Under the pieces are notes generated by a model, which did no database searches, was not told the DNA's origin, and worked only from the letters and a program-made list of their open reading frames with translations. Shown here one piece after another: positions 63,403 to 64,000 of a DNA stretch of 64,000 bases. Source of the DNA: Singulisphaera acidiphila DSM 18658 (GTDB lineage Bacteria > Planctomycetota > Planctomycetia > Isosphaerales > Isosphaeraceae); NCBI RefSeq assembly GCF_000242455.2, contig NC_019892.1:124001-188000 (forward strand), written 5' to 3'. The translations under genes and the position numbers were made by a program. The stretch's first letter is position 1; every line of letters begins with the position of its first letter.

Positions 63403-64000
63403 TTAAGCCCGACCGAGTACACCGTGGATCGGCGTGCCCGAGCACAGGCGGAGCGGCCGGCCGAGTGAGTCCGCCAACTCCAGCGCAGGGTCGACGCCGA
63501 GCAGGTGGTAGACCGTCGCGGCAATATCGGAGGGGGTGACAGGGTCACGTGCCGGGTGCGCGGCCCAGCGATCGGATGCGCCATGAACGATGCCGCCGCG
63601 GATCCCCGCGCCGGCCAGAACGGTGGTGAAACAGTGCGGCCAGTGGTCGCGGCCATCTCGTCCCGCCCCGGCTCCACCCACCACCCCCTGCCCCACACGG
63701 GGCGTGCGGCCGAATTCACCCGTCCAGATCACGAGGGTTTCGTCGAGGAGGCCGCGGGCGTCGAGGTCGTCGAGCAAGGCCGAGAACGTTTGGTCGCTCG
63801 CTGGCATCAGACGGGTCTTCAAGTCGATGAAATTGCGGTTGTGCGTGTCCCAATACACGCTCACGTTCGTCAGTCCATCATTTTGCCAAAAAACGGTCGT
63901 CAAAGATACACCCGCCTCCACGAGTCGGCGTGCTTGGAGAACCGCTTGGCCGTGCGGGTGCAAACCATAACGGGCGCGAATCCGTGGATCTTCACGCTCC
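63403..64000 (-). CDS. DUF1501 protein, C-terminal part (cut by the window edge)
   Basis: The frame is open from the right edge to a stop at 63403, giving about 198 visible residues. They contain the DUF1501 motifs AVLQARRLVEAGVSLTTVFW, WDTHNRNFIDLKTRLMPASD, LDDLDARGLLDETLVIWTGE FGRTPRVG-type sequence, DGRDHWPHCFTTVLAGAGIR GGIVHGASD, and DIAATVYHLLGVDP near the end. It is a second DUF1501 gene, in the opposite direction to the one at 58159. The N-terminus lies outside the window. Confidence 0.93.
   Translation of the reverse strand, partial: EREDPRIRARYGLHPHGQAVLQARRLVEAGVSLTTVFWQNDGLTNVSVYWDTHNRNFIDLKTRLMPASDQTFSALLDDLDARGLLDETLVIWTGEFGRTPRVGQGVVGGAGAGRDGRDHWPHCFTTVLAGAGIRGGIVHGASDRWAAHPARDPVTPSDIAATVYHLLGVDPALELADSLGRPLRLCSGTPIHGVLGRA

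Overview
The window is GC-rich DNA from a member of the Planctomycetota, most probably the family Isosphaeraceae. The assignment rests on gene content, not on a marker search: a DUF1559 pseudopilin-like protein, DUF1501 proteins with twin-arginine-like leaders, an ECF sigma factor with a membrane anchor and a large extra domain, a Gfo/Idh/MocA oxidoreductase with a Tat leader, and small MRLPR-type membrane proteins. No rRNA, tRNA or CRISPR array was seen.

The central theme is chromosome replication. gyrB, dciA (DUF721) and dnaN lie in a row on the minus strand (about 23.6-28.0 kb). They are followed by a gene-free stretch (28.0-28.8 kb) with several near-consensus DnaA boxes, the likely oriC. 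dnaA is not beside dnaN: a short, divergent dnaA lies at 41.7-42.8 kb, and gyrA at 49.1-51.7 kb. Genes left of 28 kb are mostly on the minus strand. Genes from 28.8 to 42.8 kb are mostly on the plus strand. This is the pattern expected for transcription running with replication from an origin near 28.4 kb.

Layout, left to right. 0-7 kb: a partial unknown gene, a TPR protein with a cysteine-rich tail, and an RND efflux pair (adaptor and permease). 7.9-9.6 kb: an ECF sigma factor fused to a probable extracytoplasmic LptC-like domain. 9.5-18.3 kb: an oxidoreductase, secreted and membrane hypotheticals, three copies of a ~135-bp element with terminal inverted repeats, a fragment of an IS630-type transposase, and an ArsR/SRPBCC pair with a palindromic operator. 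18.5-23 kb: a Uma2 protein and a SWIM-SNF2 helicase with a Pro/Gly-rich linker. 23.6-28.8 kb: the replication cluster and oriC. 28.8-42.8 kb: a glycosyltransferase-39-type membrane protein, an MFS transporter, a DUF1559 protein with a lipoprotein, an MBOAT/SGNH pair, an FAD monooxygenase, a response regulator, two tandem retropepsin-like PDZ proteins, and dnaA.

42.8-48.6 kb holds a compact five-gene minus-strand operon: a large helical-repeat protein, a J-domain protein with SPD in place of HPD, a GrpE homologue, an Hsp70 and a zinc-ribbon protein. Three of its junctions are ATGA overlaps or gaps of a few bases. It looks like a dedicated chaperone machine with its own adaptor and is the best candidate here for a poorly described system. 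49-64 kb: gyrA, an orphan HsdR_N-type nuclease next to a nucleotidyltransferase-fold protein, an esterase, a thioredoxin-like protein, a small SWIM protein, two DUF1501 proteins (one cut by the window edge), a second membrane glycosyltransferase, and a coiled-coil DUF2325 protein.
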